Shown piece after piece: positions 25,979 to 34,796 of a stretch of DNA of 57,538 nt. The stretch covers positions 1-57,538 of the forward strand of contig JAEYYX010000072.1 in the NCBI GenBank assembly GCA_023428245.1. Direction: 5' to 3'. The position numbers and the translations under genes were made by a program. Position 1 is the first letter of the stretch. Each line of letters starts with the position of its first letter. The notes beneath the pieces are model-generated. The model was not told where the DNA came from, ran no database searches, and was given only the letters and a program-made list of their open reading frames with translations. This DNA comes from Pseudomonadota bacterium (GTDB lineage: Bacteria; Myxococcota_A; Polyangia; Polyangiales; Polyangiaceae).

Positions 25979-26359
25979 TCAGCGAGTCCAAGATGGCCCT
26001 GGTCGATTGTCCTTCGACCGGGGCCATTCTTCTTTGTCCACTCGGTCAAATCCGGCCGGACGCGCAGCCAGGTATGCAAAGACCCTTCCGAGCCCCTCAC
26101 ATTCGACAGGCTCTCGCAAATATTCGCTCGGGACCCCTTCGAAGAGATCGAGGCGAGCCAGGTGCTCGGCGTCCACCTCGAATACCTCCCCGCGCGCCCG
26201 AGAGCCCGGGGCACGAATGAGCCCCGGGAAGCCCTCGAGGTACGGGATCAACCCAACGTCCAGAGCCACACTGTGACCAGAAACCAGACGCGCCCCGGTC
26301 ATCTGCGCGTGGTTCGACTCACCGGTCCGGAGCGATCCGTACACAAACACCAAGAACAT
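25979..26359 (-). CDS. Gamma-glutamylcyclotransferase (GGCT/AIG2-like) fold protein
   Basis: This is a 126-residue protein from ATG 26359, where FLVFVYGSLRTGESNHAQM gives the family's YGSLxxG motif. A central RAPGSRARGEVFEVDAEHL fits the AIG2 barrel; the family Glu is probably in the LDLFEGVP segment. Such enzymes cyclise gamma-glutamyl amines or peptides to 5-oxoproline; the substrate is unknown. Upstream start codons are part of an antisense reading of the neighbour. The last ~15 codons coincide with the gltA terminator hairpin, so the C-terminal tail may be constrained by RNA structure. Confidence 0.8.
   Translation of the reverse strand: MFLVFVYGSLRTGESNHAQMTGARLVSGHSVALDVGLIPYLEGFPGLIRAPGSRARGEVFEVDAEHLARLDLFEGVPSEYLREPVECEGLGRVFAYLAARPAGFDRVDKEEWPRSKDNRPGPSWTR
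25993..26030 (+). terminator. gltA terminator embedded in the GGCT gene
   Basis: ATGGCCC-T-GGTCGA (25993-26006) pairs with TCGACC-G-GGGCCAT (26014-26027), followed by TCTTCTTTG. The hairpin lies inside the 3' end of the convergent GGCT gene, so one DNA segment ends gltA mRNA and encodes protein. Confidence 0.65.
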
Positions 26360-26398
26360 ATGCTCGCTCCTCTGTAGCGCGGGGCTCGAACGGGTTAA

Positions 26399-26737
26399 AT
26401 GAAGGTCATGACGACCGCGCGCGAAATCATGAACGACGCCCAGGCCAAGATCCAGCAGAAGCCCGATGAGGCCCGCCTCGTGAACGCCATTTACAAGTTC
26501 GTGCTCGAGGGGGACGAGGGCGGCACGTGGATCGTGGATCTGACGGAGAACCCCGCCGTCGAAGAGCGCGATGGAGAGTCGCCCTGTACGATCAAGATGA
26601 GCACGAGCGATTTCGTGTCGATGATGACGGGAAGCGAGAGCCCGCAGGTATTGTTCTTCGCTGGCAAGCTCCACATCGACGGTGACGTGATGCTCGCGCT
26701 CCGGCTGCAGTCGCTCCGTCAGCTCCTCTCCTCATGA
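26399..26737 (+). CDS. SCP2 sterol-transfer-fold protein
   Basis: This is a 112-residue single-domain protein. The motif GGTWIVDLTENPAVEE and the later SPCTIKMSTSDFVSMMTG, then GKLHIDGDVMLALRL, are SCP2/UbiJ-like signatures. Such domains hold a hydrophobic ligand in a pocket, but the bacterial ligand here is unknown. It heads an operon: its stop overlaps the pheA ATG (ATGA, 26734-26737), and rsmE and DUF502 genes follow. No Shine-Dalgarno precedes the ATG. Its 39-nt upstream spacer is shared with the divergent GGCT gene. Confidence 0.8.
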   Translation: MKVMTTAREIMNDAQAKIQQKPDEARLVNAIYKFVLEGDEGGTWIVDLTENPAVEERDGESPCTIKMSTSDFVSMMTGSESPQVLFFAGKLHIDGDVMLALRLQSLRQLLSS

Positions 26738-27636
26738 GCGCCCCCCTCGAAGTCGCCTATCTTGGGCCCGCGGACACGAACACCCACGAGGTCGCGCGGG
26801 CCCTCTTCACCCGCACCTCGAATCTGCGTCCCCTCTCCACCATCGAGCGGGTCTTTGACGCGGTCGAACAGGGGGAAGTCCAGTTCGGCGTCGTCCCGAT
26901 TGAGAACTCGATCGCGGGCACGGTGCGAGAAACCGTCGACGCCCTCATCACCGGCTCACTCCGGATCACCCGCGAGCATGAGCTCGCCATTCGCCACACC
27001 CTCGCGGCCCGGCCCGGGGTGACCTTGAAAGAGGTCCGCCGCGTCCTCTCCAAAGACCAGGCCCTCTCCCAGTGTCGGCGCTGGCTCGATACCAATGGGC
27101 CCGACTGGGAGCGCATCCCGAGCACCTCGACAGCCCAGGCGGCCTTGGACGTGCTCTCGGATCCGGAGGCCGCGGCCATCGCGCCTCCGCTCGCCGTCAA
27201 GAATCTCGGCCTTTCCGTCCTCTGTGAGAACATCGCTGACCGCGATGACAATGCGACGCGTTTCGTCGTCGTCGCGAAAGAAGATAGCCCGCCGAGCCGA
27301 GGTGCGCCAGGCGCTCCTTCCTCTGACAAGACGAGTCTGGTCTTCGTTGCGCCTCACGAGCGCGGCGGCCTCCGAAAAGTGCTCGGCGTCTTCGATGATG
27401 CCTTCGTGAACCTCACACGCATCGAGTCCAGGCCACTGGTCGGACTGCACGGACCGCGCTGGGAATACGCATTTGTGGTCGACGCAGAGGGCCACCGCCT
27501 AGAGTCCCCGCTCCGGGAGGCCATCGAGCAGCTTGAGGCCATGGGAGCGCTCGTGAAGGTCCTCGGGAGCTACCCGCGCGCCCTCGCGTCGAAAAGCCAC
27601 GCTCTCGACCTCTCCGTGGCTCGACCCCTGTCATGA
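26734..27636 (+). CDS. pheA: Prephenate dehydratase
   Basis: It converts prephenate to phenylpyruvate for phenylalanine synthesis. The 300-residue protein starts with the AYLGPADTNTHEVA strand. It has the GVVPIENSIAGTVRETVD motif near residue 50 and the DNATRF motif near 170 with the catalytic Thr. A C-terminal ACT regulatory domain has the ESRPLVG Phe-binding motif, so feedback inhibition by phenylalanine is likely. It lacks chorismate mutase, i.e. it is the monofunctional type. Overlaps by 4 nt on both sides couple it to the SCP2 and rsmE genes. Confidence 0.95.
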   Translation: MSAPLEVAYLGPADTNTHEVARALFTRTSNLRPLSTIERVFDAVEQGEVQFGVVPIENSIAGTVRETVDALITGSLRITREHELAIRHTLAARPGVTLKEVRRVLSKDQALSQCRRWLDTNGPDWERIPSTSTAQAALDVLSDPEAAAIAPPLAVKNLGLSVLCENIADRDDNATRFVVVAKEDSPPSRGAPGAPSSDKTSLVFVAPHERGGLRKVLGVFDDAFVNLTRIESRPLVGLHGPRWEYAFVVDAEGHRLESPLREAIEQLEAMGALVKVLGSYPRALASKSHALDLSVARPLS

Positions 27637-28376
27637 ACCTCCTCCTGTTCCGACCGGAAGAGCTAGACCTGGGGGTCGGGACCGCCCGAGGAGAGCGCGC
27701 GACCCATATCCGCACAGTCCTCAAGAAGACAGTTGGCGACCCGCTCAAAGTCGGCGTAGCGGGCCAAGGCAAAGGGCTCGGGGAAATCATCTCTGATGAG
27801 CCGGGGGAGGTCCGCGTCCGGATCGGGCAGCTCGAGCCCGAGGCTCCCCCTCAGGTTCATTTGATCGTCGCCTTGCCCCGCCCCCTTGCCCTGTCACGCC
27901 TGCTCCACACCTCGGCCTCCTTTGGCATTCGGCACATCGATCTGGTCCGCGCTTGGAAAGTCCCGCGCTCCTACTTCGACTCACCGCGCCTTTTGCCCGA
28001 ACGCGTCGATGCCGACCTCCGATTGGGCGCCGAACAAGGAGGCCAGAGCTTTCTGCCCACGTTTGCGATCCATGAGGGCTTTCGAAGTTTCGTCGAGAAT
28101 CTCGACCGGAACTCGAGCGCCGCCGCGTTTGAACGACGCTTCGTCCTTGAGCCGGAGGCTCCTCATACCTTCGCCCCGCCGCTCCGCCTCGACGCACCCC
28201 TCAGCCTCGCCTTCGGCCCCGAGGGAGGCTTCATCCCGAGCGAGCTCGAATCCTTCGAGCGGGCCTCTTTCTCCCCCGTCCGCCTGAGTCCTGCGATCTT
28301 GACCACCGAGATCGCGATCGCCGCCACTCTTGGGCAACTCGCCCTCCTTGACTCCTTGGCCGAAGTTTCGTGCTAA
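27633..28376 (+). CDS. rsmE: 16S rRNA (uracil1498-N3)-methyltransferase
   Basis: This 247-residue SPOUT methyltransferase modifies U1498 in the 30S decoding region. The N-terminal part is a PUA-like barrel (ERATHIRTVLKK). The knot motifs are LSLAFGPEGGFIPSELESF and the terminal SPAILTTEIAIAATL (usually LRTETA; here LTTEIA). Overlaps pheA by 4 nt; the DUF502 gene follows after 10 nt. The aromatic amino-acid gene and the rRNA methylase are together in one operon with no evident functional link. Confidence 0.93.
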   Translation: MNLLLFRPEELDLGVGTARGERATHIRTVLKKTVGDPLKVGVAGQGKGLGEIISDEPGEVRVRIGQLEPEAPPQVHLIVALPRPLALSRLLHTSASFGIRHIDLVRAWKVPRSYFDSPRLLPERVDADLRLGAEQGGQSFLPTFAIHEGFRSFVENLDRNSSAAAFERRFVLEPEAPHTFAPPLRLDAPLSLAFGPEGGFIPSELESFERASFSPVRLSPAILTTEIAIAATLGQLALLDSLAEVSC

Positions 28377-28386
28377 GGCCCCGCCC

Positions 28387-28947
28387 ATGAAGCGCCTCTT
28401 CGGCTACTTCGCGCGTGGCTGCCTGGTCCTGGTTCCCCTCCTGCTGACCGTGATCGCCTTCGTCACGATCATCCGCCAAATGGACCATTGGCTCGGCGTG
28501 AGCACGCCGGGACTCGGACTCGCAATTGCGCTCTGCGGTACGACACTTGTCGGTTTTCTCGCGAGCCAGTACCTCGGACGCAGGCTCTATCTGATCTTCG
28601 ATCGGTGGATGGGCCGGGTGCCTGGCGTCAGCCTCGTCTACGGATCCATTCGCGACATCGTCTCGGCTTTGATCGGTGAGAAGGCGGCCTTCGGGACCGC
28701 CGTGCTCGTACGGCTCGATCCGCGCAGCGAAGTGCGAGTCGTAGGTTTTCTTACGAGAGAAAGCGCGCCCTTCCCCGCGGTCAAGGAGCACGTGACCGTC
28801 TACGTTCCCCAAGCCTACAACATCGGCGGGCAAGTCCTTCTGCTTCCGAAGAGCCAAATTGAGCCGCTCGACGTGCCCTCCACTGAAGCGCTCACATTCG
28901 TCTTGAGTGGCGGAGCGACTGGCATGAGTAGCCCCAAGTTGCCCTGA
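28387..28947 (+). CDS. DUF502 family membrane protein
   Basis: This 186-residue protein has two N-terminal transmembrane helices: about residues 8-28 (GCLVLVPLLLTVIAFVTII) and about 41-61 (GLGLAIALCGTTLVGFLAS). DUF502 motifs follow: RVPGVSLVYGSIRDIV, then VRLDPRSEVRVVGFLT and the VTVYVPQAYNIGGQV segment. Function of the family is not settled. The ATG at 28387 is chosen because homology starts there and it lies 10 nt after rsmE; an in-frame start at 28330 lies inside rsmE. Last gene of the SCP2-pheA-rsmE-DUF502 operon. Confidence 0.85.
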   Translation: MKRLFGYFARGCLVLVPLLLTVIAFVTIIRQMDHWLGVSTPGLGLAIALCGTTLVGFLASQYLGRRLYLIFDRWMGRVPGVSLVYGSIRDIVSALIGEKAAFGTAVLVRLDPRSEVRVVGFLTRESAPFPAVKEHVTVYVPQAYNIGGQVLLLPKSQIEPLDVPSTEALTFVLSGGATGMSSPKLP

Positions 28948-29134
28948 TACCCTCTCCGTCTTTCGCTCCTCCGCACTCGAGGCGCTCACGCGACACTCAG
29001 ACTCGCTAGTCTAATCGGCAGTCTCACAAGGCTGAGAGCCGAGCCCCGCGACGAGCTTCCGCCGAGCAAGAGCCCTACGACTCTGCCGCCGGTTCCCCAG
29101 TCGCGAGAACTCCAGGGCGACCGTTCTCATCTCC

Positions 29135-29170
29135 ACAAAACGAAGCTGCGAGCCCCTCGGGACTCGCAGC
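29135..29170 (-). terminator. Intrinsic terminator of the EF-G gene
   Basis: Read on the minus strand, GCTGCGAG (29170-29163) pairs with CTCGCAGC (29152-29145), followed by TTCGTTTTG. It is 27 nt past the EF-G stop. The rest of 28948-29196 shows nothing recognisable. Confidence 0.7.
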
Positions 29171-29196
29171 GTCGCATTCTCAGACCTGAAAAGGTC

Positions 29197-31284
29197 TTAC
29201 TTCTTGGCTGCTTCGCGGGCCTTGACCTGCTCCTTGACCTTCTCAACGATCTGGCGCGGGCAGGGCGAGTAGTGCGAGAACTCCATCGAGAACTGGCCGC
29301 GACCGGAGGTCATCGAGCGCAGATCGCCGATGTAACCGAACATCTCGGACAGCGGGACCTCAGCCTTGATGCGGACGTTGGTCGGGCCTGACTCCTGGCC
29401 CTGAACCATACCGCGGCGGCGGTTCAAATCGCCGATGACGTCGCCGACGTGATCTTCGGGAACGAACACGTCCACCTTCATGATCGGTTCGAGCAGCTCG
29501 GGAGCTGCCTTCGGCATCGATTGCCTGTAAGCGGCCTTGGCGGCGATTTCGAAGGCGATCTGCGAAGAGTCGACGGCGTGGAAGCCACCGTCCGTCAGCG
29601 TCACCTTGAAGTCGACGACGGGGAAGCCACAGAGCGGCCCCTTGTCGAGCATCGACTTAAAGCCCTTCTCGACCGCGGGGATGAACTCCTTCGGGATGCT
29701 GCCGCCGACGATCTTCGACTCGAAGACGAAGCCCGTGCCCTTCTCCTGAGGCTCGATCGTGTAGTCAATCTTTGCATACTGGCCGGAACCACCCGACTGT
29801 TTCTTGTGGGTGTAGGAGTCGCTGACGGGCTGCGTGATCGACTCACGATAAGCAACCTGAGGCTCGCCAACAATCACTTCGACGCCGTGGGTCCGCTTCA
29901 GGATGTCGATCTTGATGTCGAGATGCAGCTCGCCCATGCCCTTGAGGATCGTCTCGCCCGACTCCTCGTCGACCTCTACGCGGAAAGAAGGATCTTCCGC
30001 GACCATCTTACCGATGGCGTTCGACATCTTCTCGGTCGAGCCCTTGTCCTTGGCCGCGACAGCGATCGAAATGACCGGATCGGGGAAGACCATCGGCTCG
30101 AGCGTGGCCGGGTTCTTCTCGTCACAGAGCGTGTGGCCGGTGCCGACGTTCTTGAGTCCGACGAGCGCGATGATGTCGCCGGCCTGAGCCTCTTCGATCA
30201 TGTTGCGGTCGTTGGCGTGCATCTCCACCATGCGCCCGATGCGCTCGGTCTTTCCGGTAGCGGTGTTGAGGACGCTGTCGCCCTTCTTCAGGCGGCCGGA
30301 GTAGATGCGCGTGAAGGTCAGCGCGCCGAAGCGATCGTCCATGATCTTGAAGGCGAGCGCACGGAACGGACCTTCGGGATCGACGGTGGCGTACTCGCCC
30401 GTCTCATTACCCTCAAGGTCAACGATCGGCTGCGGGGGAACCTCGGTCGGGTTCGGGAGATAGTCGACGACGCCGTCGAGCACCTTCTGCACGCCCTTGT
30501 TCTTGAAGGAGGAGCCGCAGAAGGTCGGGAAGAAGGAGAGGTTGATGGTGCCCTTGCGGACACACATCTTGATCTCGTCGATGGTGGGCTCGTTGCCCTC
30601 GAGGTACTTCTCCATGACAGCGTCGTCTTGCTCGACGGCCATCTCGATGAGCTCGGCGCGGTACTTCTCGACCTGCTCCTTCATGTCCTCGGGAACGTCG
30701 GAGACCGTGAAGTTCTCGGGGATACCAGTGTCGTCCCAGATGTAGGCCTTCCTCTCGAGCAGATCGACGACGCCCTTGAAGTCGCTCTCGATACCGATCG
30801 GGAGAACCATGACGAGCGGCTTCGCGCCGAGCACGTTCTTCACCTGGTTCACGACGCGGTAGAAATCTGCTCCGAGACGGTCGAGCTTGTTCACATAGAT
30901 GAGGCGGGAGACCCGGCTCTCATTTGCATAACGCCAGTTCGTCTCTGACTGCGGCTCGACGCCGCCGCTACCACAGAACACACCGATGCCGCCGTCGAGC
31001 ACCTTGAGTGAACGGTAAACTTCGATCGTGAAGTCGACGTGTCCGGGGGTGTCGATAACGTTGAAGCGGTGACCCTTCCAGTAGCAGGTCGTCGCCGCCG
31101 ATTGGATCGTGATGCCTCGCTCCTGCTCTTGCACCATGAAATCGGTGGTCGCAGCGCCATCATGCACCTCGCCGAGTTTGTGGATCTTGCCGGTGAGCTT
31201 CAGGATGCGCTCGGTCGTGGTAGTCTTGCCGGCGTCCACGTGAGCGAAGATGCCGATGTTGCGGTAGAGGCTGAGGTCGGTCAT
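29197..31284 (-). CDS. fusA: Elongation factor G, probably a non-str-operon paralogue
   Basis: EF-G is the ribosomal translocase GTPase, also active in recycling with RRF. This 695-residue protein has G1 AHVDAGKTT (14-22), switch regions ERGITIQSAATT, DTPGHVD and the KLD of VNKLDR. The wording GSGGVEPQSETNWRYANE, where typical str-operon EF-G has VQPQSETVWRQA, resembles the second EF-G found in some gamma-proteobacteria and the paralogous EF-Gs of delta-proteobacteria. It sits alone, with no rpsL/rpsG/tuf, and has its own terminator. So it may be a duplicate specialised for one step. The leader has a GGTGCC/GGCACC hairpin (31313-31329) and no Shine-Dalgarno. Confidence 0.93.
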   Translation of the reverse strand: MTDLSLYRNIGIFAHVDAGKTTTTERILKLTGKIHKLGEVHDGAATTDFMVQEQERGITIQSAATTCYWKGHRFNVIDTPGHVDFTIEVYRSLKVLDGGIGVFCGSGGVEPQSETNWRYANESRVSRLIYVNKLDRLGADFYRVVNQVKNVLGAKPLVMVLPIGIESDFKGVVDLLERKAYIWDDTGIPENFTVSDVPEDMKEQVEKYRAELIEMAVEQDDAVMEKYLEGNEPTIDEIKMCVRKGTINLSFFPTFCGSSFKNKGVQKVLDGVVDYLPNPTEVPPQPIVDLEGNETGEYATVDPEGPFRALAFKIMDDRFGALTFTRIYSGRLKKGDSVLNTATGKTERIGRMVEMHANDRNMIEEAQAGDIIALVGLKNVGTGHTLCDEKNPATLEPMVFPDPVISIAVAAKDKGSTEKMSNAIGKMVAEDPSFRVEVDEESGETILKGMGELHLDIKIDILKRTHGVEVIVGEPQVAYRESITQPVSDSYTHKKQSGGSGQYAKIDYTIEPQEKGTGFVFESKIVGGSIPKEFIPAVEKGFKSMLDKGPLCGFPVVDFKVTLTDGGFHAVDSSQIAFEIAAKAAYRQSMPKAAPELLEPIMKVDVFVPEDHVGDVIGDLNRRRGMVQGQESGPTNVRIKAEVPLSEMFGYIGDLRSMTSGRGQFSMEFSHYSPCPRQIVEKVKEQVKAREAAKK

Positions 31285-31526
31285 GGATGATTGGTTTCAG
31301 AGCTAAAGGAGCGGTGCCCTTCTGGCACCCTCGCGTGGAGGATATTTTCTCGGGCGCCCTATCTAATCGCTCGGGCCCGCGCCGTCGAGCGAATTGGGAG
31401 CCAGGTCGCGCCTGAAAATGCGCCGCGGCCCCCTCGGCGCATGCCTTGGGGGCCGACTGAATCCCGCGGGGGCGGGGTGGTAGCGGCTTGGGCACCCGAA
31501 AGGAACCCGGAGCCGGCTGCTCTTCA

Positions 31527-31545
31527 CCTCCGCGAGGCGCGGAGG
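31527..31545 (-). terminator. Hairpin after ahcY
   Basis: CCTCCGCG (31527-31534) and CGCGGAGG (31538-31545) form an 8-bp stem with a 3-nt loop 7 nt beyond the ahcY stop. No T-run follows, so it may be a stability stem rather than a full intrinsic terminator. Confidence 0.4.
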
Positions 31546-31552
31546 CGAGGGC

Positions 31553-32905
<1,353 letters not shown>

Positions 32906-32953
32906 CGTCTCAGTTCTTTCTGTCGTTCTGCTGGGGTATGGCGGCTACGCGGC

Positions 32954-32998
32954 GGACGGACTTCGTCCGGTCCCCGCCCGAAGGGGCCCGATCGCCCC
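32954..32998 (-). promoter_or_regulatory. Possible structured leader of ahcY with alternative stems
   Basis: In the region 49-93 nt before the ahcY start, GGAC-GGAC/GTCC-GTCC stems with one bulge form a hairpin (32954-32973). Next to it a CCCC-GGGG-CCCC triplet (32972-32975, 32983-32986, 32995-32998) allows two mutually exclusive pairings. It could be leader control of a methyl-cycle gene or simply GC-rich noise. Confidence 0.3.
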
Positions 32999-33108
32999 GT
33001 CGACCGGCCATTCTTCGGCGAACTTCATACTCGGAACCGCGGTCCCTGCAAGTTGGTTCAGGGGGCCTCGCGGAAGCGCCCGAGATTCGTGTATTCTTCT
33101 CGGGACCC

Positions 33109-33711
33109 ATGGATCGCTTCGCCCGGTTCAACCAGGATTACTACGACCGCTTCTATCTTCAGAGCCGGTCGCGCGTCACGTCCGCGGAAGAACATGCTCA
33201 CCTCGCGCGCTTCGTTTTCGAGTTCGCCAAGTACAATGGTGTCGAAATCGAGAACGTGCTCGATGTCGGCGCCGGCGTCGGCCACTGGAAACGCTGGATT
33301 GAGAAGAACGCGAAGAAGACGAGTTATCGCGGCACAGAGGTGAGTGACGCCATGTGCAAAGAACACGGCTTCGAGAAGCGAGACATCGCCCGCTGGCGCG
33401 ACCGGGAGACCTACGACCTCATCATCTGTCAGGGTGTTCTCCAATACCTCCCCGATCCCGACGTCGCCCCTGCCATCGCCAACATCGCGGCGATGTCCCG
33501 AGGGCTCGTCTATTTCGAGATCACGACGCGTTTCGACCTCAAGGAGCGCTGTGACACCGAACGGACCGACCTCGACATTTTCGTCCGGAATGGCTCTTAC
33601 TACCGCACAATCCTTCAGAAACACTTCATCCAAGTCGGGGGAGGCCTGTGGTGGACCAAAGAGATCACCCCGCCCTTCTTCGAACTCGAGATGGCCAGCT
33701 CGGCCAAGTAA
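33109..33711 (+). CDS. Class I SAM-dependent methyltransferase
   Basis: The 200-residue protein has an N-terminal helix region (FNQDYYDRFYLQ), then motif I VLDVGAGVGHWKRWI near residue 50. An acidic Ser/Glu-Val-Ser segment forms strand 2, DLIICQGVLQYL is motif IV near 110, and SRGLVYFEITTRFD follows. This is the Methyltransf_11/25-type fold; the substrate is unknown. The ATG at 33109 is chosen because the upstream in-frame region is Arg/Pro-rich and non-homologous. A TATTCT lies 11 nt upstream, so the mRNA may be leaderless. Divergent from ahcY, which would clear its SAH product. Confidence 0.8.
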   Translation: MDRFARFNQDYYDRFYLQSRSRVTSAEEHAHLARFVFEFAKYNGVEIENVLDVGAGVGHWKRWIEKNAKKTSYRGTEVSDAMCKEHGFEKRDIARWRDRETYDLIICQGVLQYLPDPDVAPAIANIAAMSRGLVYFEITTRFDLKERCDTERTDLDIFVRNGSYYRTILQKHFIQVGGGLWWTKEITPPFFELEMASSAK

Positions 33712-33734
33712 ACTAGGACACCCGGAAGAGATCG

Positions 33735-34013
33735 ATGAAACAAGTACTGCGCTCCGCCTTCAGTTTGACACTCATCGTGCTGAGTGCGCTCGGACTCATG
33801 AACGTCTACTCGGATAACTCCGAGGTTGTCGCGATGGCCGGGCGGGTCGCCTGTGCCTCTTGTCAACCGCGCTTGGTCCAGGCGGGTCGCTCGCCGATCG
33901 CCCAGACGCTCACTTTCCAAACCGGTCCTCAAACTCTGGTCGTCGTCGAGTGTCAGCGCGCCTTTTACTTCGTCGGAGAGTATTCGTGCTCCCCCGCACC
34001 AGCGTCCCCCTGA
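33735..34013 (+). CDS. Small exported Cys-containing protein, function unknown
   Basis: The 92-residue product has an N-terminal hydrophobic segment (LTLIVLSALGLMNVY, about 10-24) after two basic residues, suggesting a membrane anchor or signal peptide. Four Cys follow, with ACASC (39-43) the closest pair, then one in VVVECQRA and one in GEYSC. The GGAAGAG seven nt before the ATG is a plausible ribosome site. It lies 23 nt after the methyltransferase gene on the same strand and may be cotranscribed. No family recognised; disulfide-stabilised or metal-binding is a guess. Confidence 0.55.
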   Translation: MKQVLRSAFSLTLIVLSALGLMNVYSDNSEVVAMAGRVACASCQPRLVQAGRSPIAQTLTFQTGPQTLVVVECQRAFYFVGEYSCSPAPASP

Positions 34014-34068
34014 GGCCGTCAGTCGCCGCCCGCTCCTGCGGAGGCTGGTCGAATCTGGTCAGAACCGT

Positions 34069-34097
34069 TTGAAAAGTCCACCCGCTCGGGGCATGTT
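34069..34097 (+). promoter_or_regulatory. Candidate promoter of the pyrophosphatase gene
   Basis: TTGAAA (34069-34074) and CATGTT (34092-34097) are separated by 17 nt; the -10 ends 12 nt before the ATG at 34110. No Shine-Dalgarno intervenes, so transcription would start ~5 nt before the start codon. Confidence 0.45.
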
Positions 34098-34109
34098 CTC
34101 GCGCCCCCC

Positions 34110-34796
34110 ATGGCCGAACACGATCAAGCCCTCCCGATTCTCAAGACGCGCAGTGGTTTGTCCGCGGCCCACCCCTGGCACGGTGTGCCCATCGGCGAAG
34201 ACATGCCGGAGTTCGTGAACTGTTTCATCGAGGTGGTGCCGAACGATCTCGTGAAGTTCGAGATCGACAAGTTCACCGGCATCCTCAAAGTGGACCGGCC
34301 CCAGCTCTACTCGAACACCTGTCCGATGCCCTACGGCTTCGTCCCGCAGACGCTCTGTGCCGCGCGCGTCGCCGCCCGCTGCAATGAGGTCACGGGCCGC
34401 AGCGACATCATCGGCGACGGCGATCCCATCGACATCTGCGTGATCTCCGAGCGTCAGATCCCGAGCGGCAACATCCTCATGACCGGACGTATCATCGGCG
34501 GCCTGCGCATGGTCGATCGCGACGAGGCCGACGACAAGCTGATCGCCGTCATGCGCAACGATCCGAGCTATACACTGTGGCGCGACTTGAGCGACGTCCC
34601 TCGGAATTTCATCGACCGCCTGAAACACTATTTCATCACATACAAGCAACAACCCGGAAAGCTGAGCCCCTGTGAGATCGCCGAGGAGTACGGGAAAGAG
34701 GAGGCCGAGCAGATGATCTCCCTCGCCCACCAAGACTATCTCGATAGGTTCGGAGATCTGGCCGCGCTCCTGCGCAGCTCGATGCGTGCCGACTGA
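34110..34796 (+). CDS. ppa: Family I inorganic pyrophosphatase, chlamydial/long type
   Basis: It hydrolyses pyrophosphate released by biosynthesis. The 228-residue protein is longer than the usual bacterial type (~175 aa). The start SAAHPWHGVP, KFEIDKFTGILKVDRPQ, then CPMPYGFVP and GDGDPIDICVI, with RIIGGLRMVDRDEADDKLI, match the layout of the Chlamydia enzyme. The Asp triad of the DGDPID segment that holds the metal ions is intact. The 3' end overlaps the helicase start by 11 nt. The TTGAAA/CATGTT promoter sits just upstream. Confidence 0.93.
   Translation: MAEHDQALPILKTRSGLSAAHPWHGVPIGEDMPEFVNCFIEVVPNDLVKFEIDKFTGILKVDRPQLYSNTCPMPYGFVPQTLCAARVAARCNEVTGRSDIIGDGDPIDICVISERQIPSGNILMTGRIIGGLRMVDRDEADDKLIAVMRNDPSYTLWRDLSDVPRNFIDRLKHYFITYKQQPGKLSPCEIAEEYGKEEAEQMISLAHQDYLDRFGDLAALLRSSMRAD

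Noticed and set aside
32906..33108. SAH riboswitch before ahcY
   Set aside because: The consensus blocks (GAGGAGCGCUGC and the later pairing partners) are absent on the minus strand; only generic GC stems are seen.
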